This document shows, one piece after another, positions 19,825-22,737 of a stretch of DNA of 22,737 nt. Under the pieces are notes generated by a model. That model saw nothing but the letters and a program-made list of their open reading frames with translations. It did no database searches and was not told the origin of the DNA. Origin of the DNA: Flammula alnicola (lineage: Eukaryota; Basidiomycota; Agaricomycetes; Agaricales; Strophariaceae); NCBI GenBank assembly GCA_015499995.1, contig JADNRV010000603.1, positions 1 to 22,737 of the forward strand. The letters are read 5' to 3'. Within the stretch, counting starts at the first letter, position 1, and every line of letters begins with the position of its first letter. Both the position numbers and the translations under genes were made by a program.

Positions 19825-21169
19825 TTACGAAGATACATCATAGTCAACCGCTATATGCGGGGCCTTGCTCACCAAGGGCAATTTATCTTTCGGCCAATTC
19901 TTTAGAATCTCCCTGCACCGGTCATACTTCTTTTTTCCCTCTTCGTCCAGCTTGTTGCGGTCCCTGTCGTCAAGGTCTTGTATGCCCAGGCATAGAGTCA
20001 TTGAATTTCCATTCGATACTCGCATTAAAGCGGCGTCAAGTGCGGACCAGTGTTGTCTTCCTAGATACACATCCGGTTCTATATATCTGGTTTCCCCTGG
20101 GTCGTCCAGAGCCATAATCGCGATCGTGTCGAGTTTATTGTCCGTCGAAAGTGTACTGAGGATAGCACAAAAGTCTGCTAGTGGATTGTCGTATCCTTCT
20201 CCGAAAGTCAACGATATCTCCAGTTGACGAAGGTTCGCGAGTTGACCCATGTCGTTGACGTCTTCTGAGAGGTAATTTTCCTCGACTTCGTAGAGGATCG
20301 TGAATCAGGAGTGCGAAATCAAAAGGAGGATAGTCAGTAAATAACTCACTACAAGTCAAGCTCAACTCTTCCAGAGAGTCAGCACAGACGTCCAGGATAT
20401 ACCGCAAATCATCAGAATCTTCGATAGGATCACCCGAGCTCTCAAGCCTCAGGAGATACCTGAAATCGAGGTAGTAATCCACGAGATATCTGATAGTGTC
20501 ATGGCCGCACTCTTTGAAAGTAAACTCGTCCAGTCGAGGGCGAAGCATGGGATCTATGGCCTCGCGATCGGAGGCCTCCAGCGTAACATCACACAGTTCA
20601 AGCTTTCGCAAAGAGCGGCAGCTCGTCACTAGCTCAATGGGTACATTCGTGAGACCGCATAGCTCCATGGACGTGATATACGGTGCGAGGAAAGGCTGTA
20701 CCAGCTGTGCATTCAGCGCCCGATTGTCACAGAACTGTGATGGATGGCTGCCGTAGTCCGAGCTTTGTCCGTGGCCGTGGATGATAGTCTTAGATGGCAG
20801 TCCCAACTGAGAAGTGGCCTGCGTGATCATAGACACGATGCAGAACAGCACAGGGTAGTGGAAGATCGCGATAGTGGAAGACTGCACTTCGAAGCAGAGG
20901 GAGCGAACGTGCGAGGCGAGATGGGGGTTATCGTGCAGGACGGCGTCAAGCCTGTCCACTTTCCCCGCGAGTTGCTTGGCATCACATGCCCAGAAACGAA
21001 GTTGGCTAAAGAGGCGTGTCTGAGCGCGTGGGCGGAAGGATCTGCAGACGCTCGCACAGGCACGGAGGATATTCGGTTTGTTGCCCCAGTCATAGTTTGA
21101 ATCACTGATACAATCAACGATTTCGTCGATGAGCTCTTGTGGAAGGGTTAAAAATGGTGCTTGAGACAT
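19825..21169 (-). CDS. F-box protein with leucine-rich-repeat-like C-terminal part
   Basis: Two minus-strand exons, 20350-21169 and 19825-20285, separated by a 64-nt intron (GTGAGT donor, AAG acceptor), encode 426 aa. Residues about 6-55 match the F-box: LTLPQELIDEIVDCI, then ILRACASVCRSFRPRAQTRL. This domain normally binds Skp1 in an SCF ubiquitin ligase. The rest has irregular leucine-rich segments (SMELCGLTNVPIEL, LRKLELCDVTLEAS, SLEELSLTC, NLRQLEISLTF), as in the large, fast-evolving F-box families of Agaricomycetes, where they probably bind targets. The acceptor choice restores the frame as LTCIEENYLSEDVND. The start is the first ATG before the F-box, 42 nt downstream of a TATAAAA. The target is unknown. 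Confidence 0.85.
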
Positions 21170-21210
21170 GGTGAAAGTGAGGAGGGAAATTTGCCGCTGC
21201 CAGAGGGAGT

Positions 21211-21217
21211 TTTATAG
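21211..21217 (-). promoter_or_regulatory. TATA box of the F-box gene
   Basis: The minus strand reads TATAAAA here, 42 nt upstream of the F-box ATG, a fitting place for a core promoter with a short 5' UTR. Confidence 0.5.
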
Positions 21218-22653
21218 GTCAGCCGACCGACGTTGGGCCCTTCGAGGTGCCACAAGACCAACTTGACCGCTTCGCGAATTGTAATAAAGCGCATCACCAT
21301 AAAAGCACGACCGTCCGTAAATGGAACAAGCATGGATCTGAGTAGCAGCGCGCATTGGCTTTTCGACGCTTGAAAATATGGCCCCGACTAAAAGACAAAG
21401 ACATGCAACAATCTCAGTGGCAAGGCGGCCGCGTCCGTGGTTTGGCCGTCTCTCCCATTATTTTTCATCCAAATTGACGAGGAAAAACCAAAATGTGCTC
21501 AGATAGTTGTGGTAGGTACGTCGGAGGCGATGCGGAGGGCATAGGAGTGTTGGAAGTTGACTTTCAAGTTCAAGTTGGTGAGGAACTGCACTTTTGAGTT
21601 TCCACCGAAAACTTTGTGCCAAATCCGGAAAGTTGGCACGTGATGACTGAAGTGTCGCATGTCCCAGCCCCCCGGCCCGGCCCTTGTCCGACGCTGTTGT
21701 CGTCCTGCCACCCACTCGATAACCCGCATCCTCGCTGATGTGCTTATGTCTATCATGATGCATTGGGGGGATATGTATCTTTAATCTCCAATTGTTTGCA
21801 CGATTTTTCTTTCGGCATTGTGACCATGTTGCCTTGCCGGCGACCTCTGCTTCTCCCAACTTCGTCCTCAAAAGCCTCAGGGCCTTACCTCACCCCCCAA
21901 GCTAGTCTCGCCATATTCGGGTGCGTGGTCGGTTTTGAGGACCTCGTCGAGCTTGTAAACAACTTATTCGCGCACTCAGAGGGAAGCGTGCGGGGTGGAA
22001 GGCCATAACATTGCAAGTCGCTGGGAGTCCTGGGATGCACAGTCCGAAAGGATCCGACAGACCTGGAGTAAGGATGGCAGCTCCGATTGTAATGCTTCTA
22101 TGTGACCGGACAAATTTACGAGACATGCGACTGGTATTCCGTGGTCCTCGCAGAGTTTTCTGCATGACACACTGGGTCGTCATCGGTTGTCGAAACGGTC
22201 TACTCCATAGTCTTGCTATGCGCTGTCGTTTTGAGGGTAGGCGGGTGATCATTTTCTCTAAACTATCTACAGGCCACGATCTACCTCTCTCCGTCAATCT
22301 CGTTTGAAACTTGGGCCATGGCCAGTGTTCTTCGCGCATCCGCTCTGTGTTACTTATCATACCTGGACTGATGTAGACGCGAGCACCGACTCCAGAAAGA
22401 TACACCAAAGGAGCCTTTGGCCTAGTTCCCTATCACGTTCCGTTATCGGAGTGGCAGTCCTCCGGCAATCGTTCTTTCCGTCTCCACTAAATTTCAAGCT
22501 GTCAGCTAGTACTACACTTCGAAGTTTGCAGCGCCATATCAATTGCGCAGTTACCCATGGACATAAAGTCAAGACTCCATTTGATCATCCTTCGGATTGG
22601 CATAAAGAGTTAGCCCTTGAAGAGCACTTCTTTTAATTTCTTCTTCCTTCAGC
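21218..22653. other. long intergenic stretch without a supported gene
   Basis: About 1.4 kb in which several ORFs overlap on both strands, the longest 168 codons on the minus strand (21902-22408). None shows a recognised domain, signal peptide, or consistent splice structure. A GC-rich patch (ccccccggcccggccc) lies near 21665 and a CACGTG at about 21638. A minus-strand frame at 21976-22170 (SCRKLCEDHGIPVACLVNLS ...) is the most coding-like but ends in a stop with no clear continuation. Confidence 0.35.
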
Positions 22654-22737
22654 ATGTCTCTCGCTCATGGTACTCTTGGCTTTACTCCTGTGGATCGCTC
22701 TGTTAGCTATGTTGCAGGCAAGACGCACCCCAAAAGT
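22654..22737 (+). CDS. possible 5' end of a gene running off the right edge
   Basis: An ATG at 22654 is preceded by a pyrimidine-rich tract (ttaatttcttcttccttcag), typical either of a fungal core promoter or of an intron end. It opens 28 codons to the window edge, beginning MSLAHGTLGFTPVDRSVSYV. The peptide is too short to assign. If the tract is an intron end, earlier coding or 5' UTR sequence lies upstream. Confidence 0.35.
   Translation, partial: MSLAHGTLGFTPVDRSVSYVAGKTHPKS

Noticed and set aside
21902..22408. 168-codon minus-strand ORF and overlapping 110-codon plus-strand ORF (22304-22636)
   Set aside because: Composition is Arg- and Pro-rich or irregular, there is no recognised domain, frames overlap on both strands, and no splice structure joins them to a longer product.

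Overview
The window looks like nuclear DNA of a filamentous basidiomycete, probably an Agaricomycete (mushroom-forming fungus). Genes are split by many short introns, mostly 49-80 nt, with GTRNGT donors and YAG acceptors. Several proteins belong to families typical of such genomes: a DUF3445 protein, a giant DUF6606/DUF3638/DUF3645 protein, an F-box protein and GPI-type cell-surface proteins. Exon models were built by hand from reading frame, splice signals and family expectation. They have not been tested against RNA.

Layout. 1-74 may be the 5' end of a minus-strand gene. 387-1698 (+) encodes a membrane-anchored DUF3445 (heme-dependent oxidative N-demethylase-like) protein of 399 aa. 2119-3457 (+) encodes a class I SAM methyltransferase of 336 aa. 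4074-5098 (+) encodes a secreted protein of 316 aa with a possible resemblance to glutamic peptidases. After about 1 kb without a confident gene, 6160-15953 (+) holds the dominant gene: nine exons and 3098 aa. Its C-terminal third carries a Walker A-like GEGKS, a DESDE box and later motifs resembling SecA/SF2 helicase motifs V and VI.

A 1 kb convergent gap follows, containing a probable non-autonomous DNA transposon (16126-16547) with 11-bp terminal inverted repeats and arms full of GTCAG/CTGAC units. On the minus strand come the mitochondrial succinate dehydrogenase iron-sulfur subunit (16995-18222, 270 aa, all eleven cluster cysteines visible), a Ser/Thr-rich probably GPI-anchored protein (18523-19325, 5' end uncertain) and an F-box protein (19825-21169, 426 aa) with a TATAAAA upstream. 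The last 1.5 kb holds no gene I can support, except a possible plus-strand gene start at 22654.

The genes do not form an obvious pathway. The only pairing suggesting a joint role is the N-demethylase-like gene beside the methyltransferase. The most promising object for new biology is the giant helicase-like protein, whose usual database name (ubiquitinyl hydrolase) is not explained by motifs I can see. The secreted beta-rich protein comes second.
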